Assembly: GCA_003141795.1 (NCBI GenBank)
Contig: PLNO01000168.1
Coordinates: forward strand, 1-12,467
From: Spirochaetaceae bacterium
GTDB lineage: Bacteria; Spirochaetota; Spirochaetia; SZUA-6; Fen-1364
DNA length: 12,467 nt
Direction of reading: 5' to 3'
Both the position numbers and the translations under genes were made by a program. Positions within the stretch are counted from its first letter, which is position 1, and each line of letters starts with the position of its first letter. Positions 6,838 through 12,467 of this stretch are shown one piece after another. A model generated the notes under the pieces. The model did no database searches. It was not told the origin of the DNA and was given only the letters and a program-made list of their open reading frames with translations.

Positions 6838-7912
6838 GCCGGGGCAGGCCAGCGTGTGCCGCTGAGCCGAGCTGGCCGCACCCTGCCATGATCGAGGACC
6901 CCTTGGCGGCACGGCAACGGACGTGCATTCCCGCCTGCTCCAGCCAGCCTGCGAACTGGACCGTCTCTTCAGGGATCGGTGCCCGACTCAAAGGCCGTGT
7001 ACCGGGATTGTACGGGATGAGGTTCAGGAGCGTCCGACCAAGTCCTCCGCAGTAAGCCGCTGCGCGCTGCGCGTCATCCCGCGAATCATTCTGCCCGGGT
7101 ATGAGACAGTAGTTGACCCCGAGAACGAAGTTTTTTCTTTGCGGAAAGCGCCGAAGCTCGTCTGCCAGCGCGGAAAGCCGGTGACTGCGATTCACCGGCA
7201 TGAGGCGGTCCCGCACTGCATCGTCACCCGCGTTGAGGCTGATGGAGAGGTTCAGCCTCCCGCGCCCCAGGCCAGCCAGACGTGTGACGCCTCCCGCCGG
7301 CCCGCACGTGCAGACCGTTATCCGCTCCGCGGCGTATGCGAATCCCCGGCGGTCCGAGAGGACGGCCAGGGCTTGCGCCAGCTCGGGGAAGTTGTCCAGT
7401 GGCTCGCCCATTCCCATGAAGACGAGATTCCGGCAATCCCACCCGAGGACGGCCCGCGCCGTGACCACCTCCGCCACGATCTCCGCGGCGGTAAGGTTAC
7501 GGGCCAGGCCTTTTCGGCCCGTCTCGCAGAATGCGCACCCCATGCGGCATCCCGCCTGCGAGGACAGGCAGAGGGTGCGTCGTGGCAGATCTCCCGCCTG
7601 TCCCGGCATCGGGATGCTCACGCACTCCACCTCCCGTCCGTCAGCGGCGGCGAGGACGGCTTTGCGGGTAACCCCTATCTCGCCTTCCTCCTCGTCCAGA
7701 CGCCGGGGCTGAAGCAGGGCAGCTCGGAAGTGCCGGTGCCACGCCGCAGTGGAGGAGGGAGAAGCCCCAAACAGCTCTGGCTCCAGGTGGCCCGTGGCGA
7801 AGGCAGCCGCGTACACGCGGCCATAGATGCCGGCGCCGCTCGGGAGCAGCCGGGAGGCAGCTTCACCAAAGGTGTCGGAGCTGAGGCCGAAGATGTCCAG
7901 GGGCACGTCCAC
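6809..7912 (-). CDS. Radical SAM RNA methyltransferase, RlmN/Cfr family, variant C-terminal motif
   Basis: This 367-residue enzyme belongs to the RlmN/Cfr family, which methylates adenosine 2503 of 23S rRNA (RlmN at C2, also some tRNAs; Cfr at C8, giving antibiotic resistance). The radical SAM cluster motif is CRMGCAFC (Cys122, Cys126, Cys129). Cys115 lies seven residues before it and Cys345 lies in GCGQLG; these match the resolving and methyl-carrying cysteines of E. coli RlmN (Cys118 and Cys355). SAM-binding parts are GMGEP (167-171) and the SISLNAGDDAVRDRLMPVNR block (223-242), in which the family's usual SLHA is SLNA. The usual acidic stretch before the last cysteine (DDIDAACGQL in E. coli) is SSIMAGCGQLG here. 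GMGEP favours RlmN over Cfr (GMGEA). The GTG at 7912 lacks a clear Shine-Dalgarno sequence. It lies 53 bp upstream of the importer operon. C2 versus C8 specificity, and rRNA versus other target, are unresolved. Confidence 0.88.
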   Translation of the reverse strand: MDVPLDIFGLSSDTFGEAASRLLPSGAGIYGRVYAAAFATGHLEPELFGASPSSTAAWHRHFRAALLQPRRLDEEEGEIGVTRKAVLAAADGREVECVSIPMPGQAGDLPRRTLCLSSQAGCRMGCAFCETGRKGLARNLTAAEIVAEVVTARAVLGWDCRNLVFMGMGEPLDNFPELAQALAVLSDRRGFAYAAERITVCTCGPAGGVTRLAGLGRGRLNLSISLNAGDDAVRDRLMPVNRSHRLSALADELRRFPQRKNFVLGVNYCLIPGQNDSRDDAQRAAAYCGGLGRTLLNLIPYNPGTRPLSRAPIPEETVQFAGWLEQAGMHVRCRAAKGSSIMAGCGQLGSAAHAGLPRLAQERDIIV

Positions 7913-7951
7913 GAGGAGCGAGTCTATTAGGGATCGACGCCCCGGGCAAGT

Positions 7952-7972
7952 GAGACGACGCGGCGCCGTCTC
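7952..7972 (-). terminator. Stem-loop directly after the propeller-protein stop, weak terminator candidate
   Basis: GAGACG (7952-7957) and CGTCTC (7967-7972) form a 6-bp stem around a GC-rich 9-nt loop, abutting the TAG stop at 7975-7973 on the minus strand. No T-tract follows, so complete termination is doubtful. It may partly separate the propeller gene from the RlmN-like gene. Confidence 0.28.
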
Positions 7973-9367
7973 CTATTTCTTCAAGCGCCAGATGTCGATG
8001 ATTCCGCTCGTACTGTGCGAGTTCGCATTCCCCTCGGGCAAGGCAATGCGGCCATCGGCGACGATCGGGCTGTTCCAGTGCCCCGCGCCGCACGGCAGAG
8101 TAGCGATTCGCAGCCCCGTTATCGCCTCGTAGATCTGCAATCCGCCGTGCGGGTCATAGACGAAGAGCATGCCACCGGCCACCACGGGACTCGTTCCCCC
8201 CTTCTCTGCCCGCCACCGGAGCTGGAGAGATGTGCCGTCGAGCGTCCAGGCTGAGGTTGCGCCATTATCCGCCGCGAACACCCAGGTGGTGCCGTCAACA
8301 TGCAGAAGCGCGGGGGCAGTGAAGAGACGGTTCCCGGAGGGTGTGGGGACCGTGCTCGACTCGCCGCCGCGATGCGGGGCGGTTCCGCGCATCGTCCGCC
8401 AGTCGAGCACGCGGATGATGCGGTCCTTTCCCCCCTGGGCAATCAACCCGTTGCCCAGGAGGACCGGCGAGGTGGATCCGAGATCCGCGTCTTCGTCGTT
8501 GAGCTCCGTGGTGTTGACGGGCGTGTAGTTTCCCAGGATGTGCGTTGCGTCCGGATCAAGCTCTATCACGGCATCTCCCCAATTCACCTTGCCGTCCCAC
8601 ATGCCGTTTCCCGTCGCGATATAGAGATTGCCTGTCGACGGGTCGATGACGACGCCGGCGCGTCCCCAGATCCCCGAATCGCTCTGCGGAACAGTAGAAG
8701 GGTCGAGGAGCTCGTGACGATCGCTGGACAGCGAGTTCCACACGTGGAGGAGGGAGCCGGTCGCGGCGTCAAGAATTGCCACGTGACCCTGGTAGGGCGG
8801 CTGATCGCCGATGTACCCGTCCGTTGCCGCGATTACCTTGCCATGGAAAAAGGACAGTGGCGATGCAATTTTCTCGCGCTGGGCGAGCCGGGTGATTGCC
8901 GTAGCCCATACCGCCCGGCCATCCGCCACCGCGAGCTTCCTGACCATGCCATCGGGGGCGGCGGCATAGATGAACTTCCGATCGTCATCTGCGACGGGGG
9001 TTGCATTCGTGATTCGATAGGTGGTTTTCAAGCTCTGGTAGCCGGCCGGCGTGTACTCCCAGAGCACTGCGCCGCTGTCCGCGTCTATCGCAATGGTTTT
9101 ACCGTACGTGGTCGTGACGAAAAAGGCATCATGGGCAGACCCGCCTACGACCGCCCCGTGAAGATAGATGGCAGATCCATCCACCGTTCCATCAAGCACC
9201 ACCTGCTGCCGTGAGAGTGCATTGATTCTGTCCGCGCTGAGGCCCGTCCCGTGGTTTGGCGCACTGGAGCGGCTGACATCCCATCCAAAAGTCGGCCAGT
9301 CCTGAGCCCCGACAAGCGGGCATAGGCAGACTATAGAGAGCATCGACACTGCAAGAATGCGTCGCAT
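7973..9367 (-). CDS. Exported PQQ-like beta-propeller protein
   Basis: This is a 464-residue protein with a Sec signal peptide (MRRI, hydrophobic core, predicted cleavage after VGA at residue 21). It then has WPTFGWDVSRSS, the common opening of exported PQQ-like propeller domains. Repeated blade units are visible: GKTIAIDADSGAVLWEY, GMVRKLAVADGRAVW, GHVAILDAATGSLLHVW, GNLYIATGNGMW, RIIRVLDW and GLQIYEAITGLRIATL. They fit a seven- or eight-bladed fold. PQQ-dependent dehydrogenases share this fold, but I cannot identify their full set of quinone, calcium and catalytic residues, and there is no cytochrome domain. A non-enzymatic or scaffold role, or another propeller enzyme, is equally possible. 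It is likely periplasmic. The ATG at 9367 gives the signal peptide a normal start. The next gene on the strand begins 60 bp downstream. Function is unknown. Confidence 0.85.
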   Translation of the reverse strand: MRRILAVSMLSIVCLCPLVGAQDWPTFGWDVSRSSAPNHGTGLSADRINALSRQQVVLDGTVDGSAIYLHGAVVGGSAHDAFFVTTTYGKTIAIDADSGAVLWEYTPAGYQSLKTTYRITNATPVADDDRKFIYAAAPDGMVRKLAVADGRAVWATAITRLAQREKIASPLSFFHGKVIAATDGYIGDQPPYQGHVAILDAATGSLLHVWNSLSSDRHELLDPSTVPQSDSGIWGRAGVVIDPSTGNLYIATGNGMWDGKVNWGDAVIELDPDATHILGNYTPVNTTELNDEDADLGSTSPVLLGNGLIAQGGKDRIIRVLDWRTMRGTAPHRGGESSTVPTPSGNRLFTAPALLHVDGTTWVFAADNGATSAWTLDGTSLQLRWRAEKGGTSPVVAGGMLFVYDPHGGLQIYEAITGLRIATLPCGAGHWNSPIVADGRIALPEGNANSHSTSGIIDIWRLKK

Positions 9368-9460
9368 ATTCCAATAATAACGAACTGGCGCGCACGACGG
9401 CCACAGCGCAAAGTCCCGCGCCGGTATCGTTACGCGTCATGGCACGGATTCTCCATCACT

Positions 9461-9489
9461 ATTCACGAGAAAATCCATTCACAATTCAC
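9461..9489. repeat. Three ATTCAC direct repeats overlapping a promoter
   Basis: The hexamer ATTCAC occurs at 9461-9466, 9477-9482 and 9484-9489, in a locally AT-richer stretch of the divergent intergenic region. The second copy overlaps the -35 box and the third lies in the spacer of the proposed promoter. They could be regulator half-sites, or chance. Confidence 0.35.
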
Positions 9490-9506
9490 TGGACAGGCCT
9501 GATAAT
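9478..9506 (+). promoter_or_regulatory. Sigma70-like promoter for the URO-D/sugar importer operon
   Basis: TTCACA (9478-9483), a 17-bp spacer and GATAAT (9501-9506) each match the consensus hexamers at five of six positions. Transcription would start near 9513, leaving a leader of about 70 nt before the ATG at 9583. The location in the only sizeable gap between the two divergent gene groups supports it. It lies inside the longer upstream reading frame, which argues against translation from 9439. Confidence 0.6.
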
Positions 9507-9582
9507 GCAGCTACATTGTCCGGTAGGCATCCGCCACTTCGCCGGGCAGATTTCAGCGTCAGGGATTGATGGGAGTCACGCT

Positions 9583-10680
9583 ATGATGTCGGGTCGCGAG
9601 CGCACGCTGCGAGCGCTCGGAAAGATCGAGGGACTGCCGGACAGGGTTCCTTTCCAGTTCGACCTCTGTCGATCTTTGACCGAGGAGCTCGGCCGGAGGC
9701 TCGGCATGGCTCCACAGTACGCGCATTCCTACTACGAGGACTTGACCTATCGAATCTCGGCCAACGCCATTCGTACCGCACTGGGATCGGACTGCATAGT
9801 TGTTGGGGGCACCGTTGCCCGCGGCTTCACGCCGCTGCCCGCCGGATCGGGCGTTCTCATCGACGAGTTCGGCATGGGGATGAGACCGACCGAGCTGTAC
9901 ATGGAAGTCGTGAAATGTCCGCTCGCCGAGGTGGACTCCGAGACGGAGCTTGCCGCCTATTCACTCCCCGATCCCCGTGCCCCCGGCAGATTCGAGGCTG
10001 CCCGCATGGACATCCAACGCTTCGGGAAGGATTTCTTCGTGATCGGCGACGCAGAGCTCTCCCTCTTCGAGCTTGCCTGGCATCTGGTCGGCATGGAAAA
10101 GTACCTCATCGACTTCTCTTTGGAGAAGGCCTGGATTGAAAAGCTCAACGACATGATCGAGCAATGGACGACAGCCCTGGCGCTGCAGCTGGTTTCACTC
10201 GGCGTCGACGCGATCTGGCTTGGCGAGGACCTGGGTACCCAGACCTCCATGCTGATCTCCCCGGACATGTGGCGCGAGCGTCTGAAACCGCGCCATGCGC
10301 GCATCATCGCGCAATTGAAGAAGGCGAACCCCGCGCTGCTTGTCGCCTTCCACTCCGACGGGGCCGTTGCCCCGCTCATCGACGATTTCATCGAGCTGGG
10401 TGTCGACATCTACAATCCGGTCCAGCCCAACGTCCCCGGCTCCGAGGCGCAGGAGCTTCAGGACAGATATGGAGGTCGTATCGCGTTCTTCGGGGGAATA
10501 GATCAACAACGTCTTCTCCCCGAAGGCAACCCGGAGGCGATTCGCCGGGAGGTGGCGAGCAGGGCGCGCATCATGGGAGGGCGGGGCGGGTATCTGATGG
10601 CCCCCGCGCACATCATCCAGGCCGACGTTTCACCTGAGACGGTGTTGTGCCTCTGCGATGCGGTCAAGGGGCTCGCGTAA
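9583..10680 (+). CDS. Uroporphyrinogen decarboxylase family protein (MtaA/CmuA-type)
   Basis: This 365-residue cytoplasmic protein has the URO-D TIM-barrel fold. True uroporphyrinogen decarboxylases act in haem synthesis; MtaA/CmuA relatives move methyl groups between corrinoid proteins and thiols. It starts MMSGRERTLRALG, like MtaA/CmuA proteins (xRERxxxAL). Conserved stretches include LGEDLGTQ (about 213-220), SPDMWRERLKP, FHSDGAVAPLIDDFIELGVD starting at Phe256, NPVQPNV, FFGGIDQQRLLP (G304-G305-I306-D307) and APAHIIQADVSPE. In methyltransferase members the HSCG-type site supplies zinc ligands; here it is His257-Ser258-Asp259-Gly260, so the cysteine ligand is replaced by Asp. The R/D residues of haem-pathway HemE are not evident, so HemE function is unlikely. 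ATG 9583 follows GGGAG at 8-nt spacing. The gene leads an operon with a sugar-type importer, 55 bp before its binding protein. The reaction is unknown. Confidence 0.88.
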   Translation: MMSGRERTLRALGKIEGLPDRVPFQFDLCRSLTEELGRRLGMAPQYAHSYYEDLTYRISANAIRTALGSDCIVVGGTVARGFTPLPAGSGVLIDEFGMGMRPTELYMEVVKCPLAEVDSETELAAYSLPDPRAPGRFEAARMDIQRFGKDFFVIGDAELSLFELAWHLVGMEKYLIDFSLEKAWIEKLNDMIEQWTTALALQLVSLGVDAIWLGEDLGTQTSMLISPDMWRERLKPRHARIIAQLKKANPALLVAFHSDGAVAPLIDDFIELGVDIYNPVQPNVPGSEAQELQDRYGGRIAFFGGIDQQRLLPEGNPEAIRREVASRARIMGGRGGYLMAPAHIIQADVSPETVLCLCDAVKGLA

Positions 10681-10696
10681 ATCAATGTGTGAACTG

Positions 10697-10714
10697 GCGG
10701 AACGTTTGTTCCGC
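10697..10714 (+). promoter_or_regulatory. Perfect stem-loop before the sugar-binding-protein gene
   Basis: GCGGAAC (10697-10703), loop GTTT, GTTCCGC (10708-10714) is a perfect 7-bp hairpin, extendable by two wobble pairs. It lies between the URO-D stop and the AAGGAGG ribosome binding site (10724-10730). No T-tract follows. It may be an mRNA processing or stability element, or a dyad operator; the sequence alone does not decide. Confidence 0.5.
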
Positions 10715-10735
10715 TGAATGTTTAAGGAGGAAGCC

Positions 10736-11857
10736 ATGAGAAAACTGCTGTGGTCGATGGTGGCTCTGTTGGTGTTGGTCTCCGTTGCGCCCGTGTTCGC
10801 GCAGAAGACCTACAAAGTCGGAGTCATCCCCAAGTTCATCGCTGAGGACTACTTCATCGCCTGCGAGCGCGGATTCCGTCAGGCCGAGAAAGAGCTGAAG
10901 AACATCAAGGTCGACTGGATCGGCGACACGATGTCGCAGACCTCGGCCGCCAACCAGAAAAACTATATCCAGAGCTTCATCGACAAGGGCTACGACGCGA
11001 TCCTCGTCTCGGCCCTCGACCCCGAGAGCTTCGCCGATACTCTGCGCGCGGCACGGGCGAAGGGCATCAAGATCATCACCTGGGACGCGGACGTCAATCC
11101 GACCGCGCGTGACTTCTTCGTGAATCAGGCCGAAGGGGATCAGATCGCGATCCAGCTTCTGAAGGGGCTCGCGGGAGACCTGAGCAATTACACCGCGTCG
11201 AACAAGGCCACGGTAGCCCTCATCTCCACGACCAACGACTCCCCCAACCAGAATGCCTGGCTCAAGGCCATCATCGGGGAATACAACAGCAAGAAGACGA
11301 CCGCCTACAAGCACATCAACATGCTCGTCGGCGACGACCAGATCGTCTACGCGGGAAATGACCAGGGAACGGCGGAAGAGAAGGTCAAATCGCTTCTCAG
11401 CGCGAACAAGAACCTCAAGGGCATCATCGCCCTTTCATCCCTGACCGTGCCCGCGGTCTCCGCCGCCCGCGACCAGCTCGGAATGAAGGACGCCATCAAG
11501 ATCGTCGGCGTCTCCGTTCCCGAGTCCTCGCGCAAGGACATGGAGCAGGGCAAGATGTCGGCCGTTGTCCTCTGGCAGCCCTTCGACCTCGGCTACCTGA
11601 CCCTCTACGTCACCTCTGCCGTGCTCCAGGGCAAGGCACCCGCCGGCGCGACATTCAAGTCCCCGCTCAGCGGCAAGAACATGACGGTGAGCTTCATGGA
11701 CGCAAAGACCCCCGTGCTGTATCCCGCCGCCGGTCACAAGATCATGGCGGACAACGTCATCATCCTCGGCGATCCGATCGTCTGGAACCTCAAGAACATC
11801 GCCCGTTTCCGGGGCTATCCCGACCTGACGAGCGGCATGTCTTTCTTCAATAAATAG
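10736..11857 (+). CDS. Sugar-type ABC transporter periplasmic substrate-binding protein (ribose/rhamnose class)
   Basis: This 373-residue periplasmic binding protein belongs to the Peripla_BP_4 (RbsB/RhaS/LsrB) class and delivers ligand to an RbsA-type importer. The signal peptide is MRKLLWSMVALLVL... with predicted cleavage after VFA at residue 22. The mature start KTYKVGVIPKFIAEDYF is typical of the RhaS/LsrB branch. Further marks are QKNYIQSFIDKGYDAILVSA, the hinge/ligand region KGIKIITWDADVNP, the NQAEGDQIA segment, VALISTTNDSPNQNAW and LKGIIALSSLTVPA, with IVGVSVPESSRKDMEQGK in the second lobe. The ATG at 10736 follows AAGGAGG by 5 nt, one of the best ribosome binding sites in the window; the frame start at 10718 lies before it and is rejected. 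Strong initiation and flanking stem-loops fit the usual higher expression of binding proteins. Ligand could be a sugar (rhamnose-like), a signal such as AI-2, or another polyol-like compound. Confidence 0.93.
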   Translation: MRKLLWSMVALLVLVSVAPVFAQKTYKVGVIPKFIAEDYFIACERGFRQAEKELKNIKVDWIGDTMSQTSAANQKNYIQSFIDKGYDAILVSALDPESFADTLRAARAKGIKIITWDADVNPTARDFFVNQAEGDQIAIQLLKGLAGDLSNYTASNKATVALISTTNDSPNQNAWLKAIIGEYNSKKTTAYKHINMLVGDDQIVYAGNDQGTAEEKVKSLLSANKNLKGIIALSSLTVPAVSAARDQLGMKDAIKIVGVSVPESSRKDMEQGKMSAVVLWQPFDLGYLTLYVTSAVLQGKAPAGATFKSPLSGKNMTVSFMDAKTPVLYPAAGHKIMADNVIILGDPIVWNLKNIARFRGYPDLTSGMSFFNK

Positions 11858-11886
11858 ACGGTAGACACGAAAGCTTGATACCGCGG

Positions 11887-11922
11887 GGCCTGTCCGGGAA
11901 GCATCGCGCTTCTCGGACAGCC
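11887..11922 (+). promoter_or_regulatory. Long intercistronic stem-loop between binding protein and ATPase genes
   Basis: Arms 11887-11902 and 11908-11922 form about 15 base pairs (GGC/GCC, then TGTCCG/CGGACA, then GAAGC/GCTTC) with one bulged C, one G-T wobble and a 5-nt loop ATCGC. It begins 29 bp after the binding-protein stop. No T-run follows, so it is more likely a 3'-end stabiliser or partial terminator that lowers ATPase and permease expression relative to the binding protein. The structure is plain in the sequence; the role is inferred from similar importer operons. Confidence 0.6.
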
Positions 11923-11970
11923 TGGCGGTTCTCAGGGTAGAATACAATCGTGACGACACACACGACGACT

Positions 11971-12467
11971 ATGATAGATACGACTGAACTGGTGCTCCAG
12001 ATGGAAGGCATCACCAAGACCTTCCCCGGCGTGAGGGCCCTCTCGAACATGAACATCGACCTGAGGCTCGGCGAGGTCCACGCGGTGTGCGGGGAGAACG
12101 GCGCCGGCAAGTCGACCCTCATGAAGCTGATCACGGGGGTGTACCCGCCCGATTCCGGGGAAATGAAGCTGAATGGCAAGCCCTTGATCGTGCACAACCC
12201 CAACGACGCTTACGCAAAGGGGATCGCCATCATCTTCCAGGAGACGAGCCTCTTCCCGGACCTCACGATACTGGAGAACATCTTCATGGGGCACGAGCTT
12301 CGCCGACCCCTGGCAGGGTTCGTGAAGTTCGCCTCCATCCTCGACTATCCCGCAATGCGTGCGAAAGCGCGCGAGATCTTCGGGCGGCTGGGGATGGAAC
12401 TCGACCTCGATGAGCGCGTTTCTCAGTTGAGCGTCGCATCGAAGCAGATGGTGGAGATCGCGAAGGC
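11971..12467 (+). CDS. Sugar ABC transporter ATPase (RbsA-type), 3'-truncated by window edge
   Basis: The first 165 residues of a tandem-domain ATPase (family length near 500) are present. The first nucleotide-binding domain shows LVLQMEGITKTFPGVRALSN, Walker A GENGAGKST (41-49), and a Q-loop IIFQETSLFPDLTILENIFM (88-106) with the family's ENIFxG segment. It also shows the family-specific signature LSVASKQMVEIAK (153-165), which replaces LSGGQ in RbsA-like first domains. The cytoplasmic protein energises import of the ligand bound by the upstream periplasmic protein. The ATG at 11971 gives the usual N-terminal length but lacks a Shine-Dalgarno sequence; an in-frame GTG at 11950, with AGGG 12 nt upstream, would add seven Thr-rich residues and is a real alternative. 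The 113-bp gap before it contains a strong stem-loop. The second domain and the permease genes are expected beyond the window. Confidence 0.93.
   Translation, partial: MIDTTELVLQMEGITKTFPGVRALSNMNIDLRLGEVHAVCGENGAGKSTLMKLITGVYPPDSGEMKLNGKPLIVHNPNDAYAKGIAIIFQETSLFPDLTILENIFMGHELRRPLAGFVKFASILDYPAMRAKAREIFGRLGMELDLDERVSQLSVASKQMVEIAK

Noticed and set aside
6756..6917. A 54-residue N-terminal extension of the binding lipoprotein
   Set aside because: It would bury the signal peptide and overlap the RlmN-like gene. AAGGAG precedes the ATG at 6755.
6809..7912. Calling the RNA methyltransferase a Cfr resistance gene
   Set aside because: GMGEP is RlmN-like whereas Cfr has GMGEA, and there is no mobile or resistance context. 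C8 activity cannot be inferred.
8300..9214. A 304-codon plus-strand frame opposite the propeller gene
   Set aside because: No domain was recognised. The minus-strand protein has a signal peptide and clear propeller blades.
9439..9582. A 48-residue N-terminal extension of the URO-D-family protein
   Set aside because: The family N-terminus begins at MMSGRERTLRAL, a GGGAG site precedes the ATG at 9583, and the likely promoter lies inside the extension.
9583..10680. Reading the URO-D-family gene as haem-pathway hemE
   Set aside because: The HSDG and GGIDQQ motifs, the RERxxxAL start and the importer context match the MtaA/CmuA-like group; no haem gene is nearby.
11943..11948. TACAAT as a -10 box for the RbsA-type gene
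   Set aside because: No acceptable -35 hexamer lies 15-19 bp upstream; that position falls in the stem-loop arm.

Overview
The window is GC-rich bacterial DNA, with strong third-position G/C bias, GTG starts at several genes and tight gene packing. The two signal-peptide solute-binding proteins, the lipobox on one of them and the exported beta-propeller protein fit a diderm bacterium. No rRNA or other marker gene allows firm placement. The pairing of a uroporphyrinogen-decarboxylase-family gene with a ribose/rhamnose-type importer, and the style of the propeller protein, make Spirochaetota or Acidobacteriota reasonable guesses, but this is inference only.

Layout. (1) Positions 1-1065, plus strand: the 3' end of a short-chain dehydrogenase/reductase gene, then a TetR-family regulator 37 bp later. 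A 7+7 bp inverted repeat between them is a candidate operator. (2) Positions 1066-1375: a short non-coding convergence zone. It holds a decayed minus-strand piece of a GntR-family winged-helix regulator and two weak stem-loops. (3) Positions 1376-6755, minus strand: a complete five-gene dipeptide/oligopeptide-type ABC importer in the order binding lipoprotein, permease, permease, ATPase, ATPase. Its junctions are a 1-nt gap and three 4-bp start/stop overlaps. (4) Positions 6809-7912, minus strand: a radical-SAM RNA methyltransferase of the RlmN/Cfr family with a variant C-terminal motif. (5) Positions 7973-9367, minus strand: an exported PQQ-like beta-propeller protein. (6) Positions 9368-9582: a divergent intergenic region with a good sigma70-like promoter. 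(7) Positions 9583-12467, plus strand: a second, unrelated import operon. It has a uroporphyrinogen-decarboxylase-family protein (MtaA/CmuA type), a sugar-type periplasmic binding protein, and the start of an RbsA-type ATPase cut by the window end. Two perfect or near-perfect intercistronic stem-loops flank the binding-protein gene.

How the parts work together. The minus-strand cluster forms one importer for peptides or similar small solutes; the binding lipoprotein captures ligand and the two permeases and two ATPases move it inward. The RlmN-like and propeller genes lie upstream on the same strand at 53-60 bp spacing and could be co-transcribed, but no functional link is evident. The plus-strand operon couples a ribose/rhamnose-class importer to a cytoplasmic URO-D-fold enzyme as its first gene. 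This suggests the imported compound, or a derivative, is the enzyme's substrate. The most interesting targets are this URO-D/importer pairing, the variant RlmN-like enzyme, the GntR relic and the stem-loops around the sugar-binding-protein gene. No CRISPR array, tRNA, rRNA, insertion sequence or phage gene was seen.
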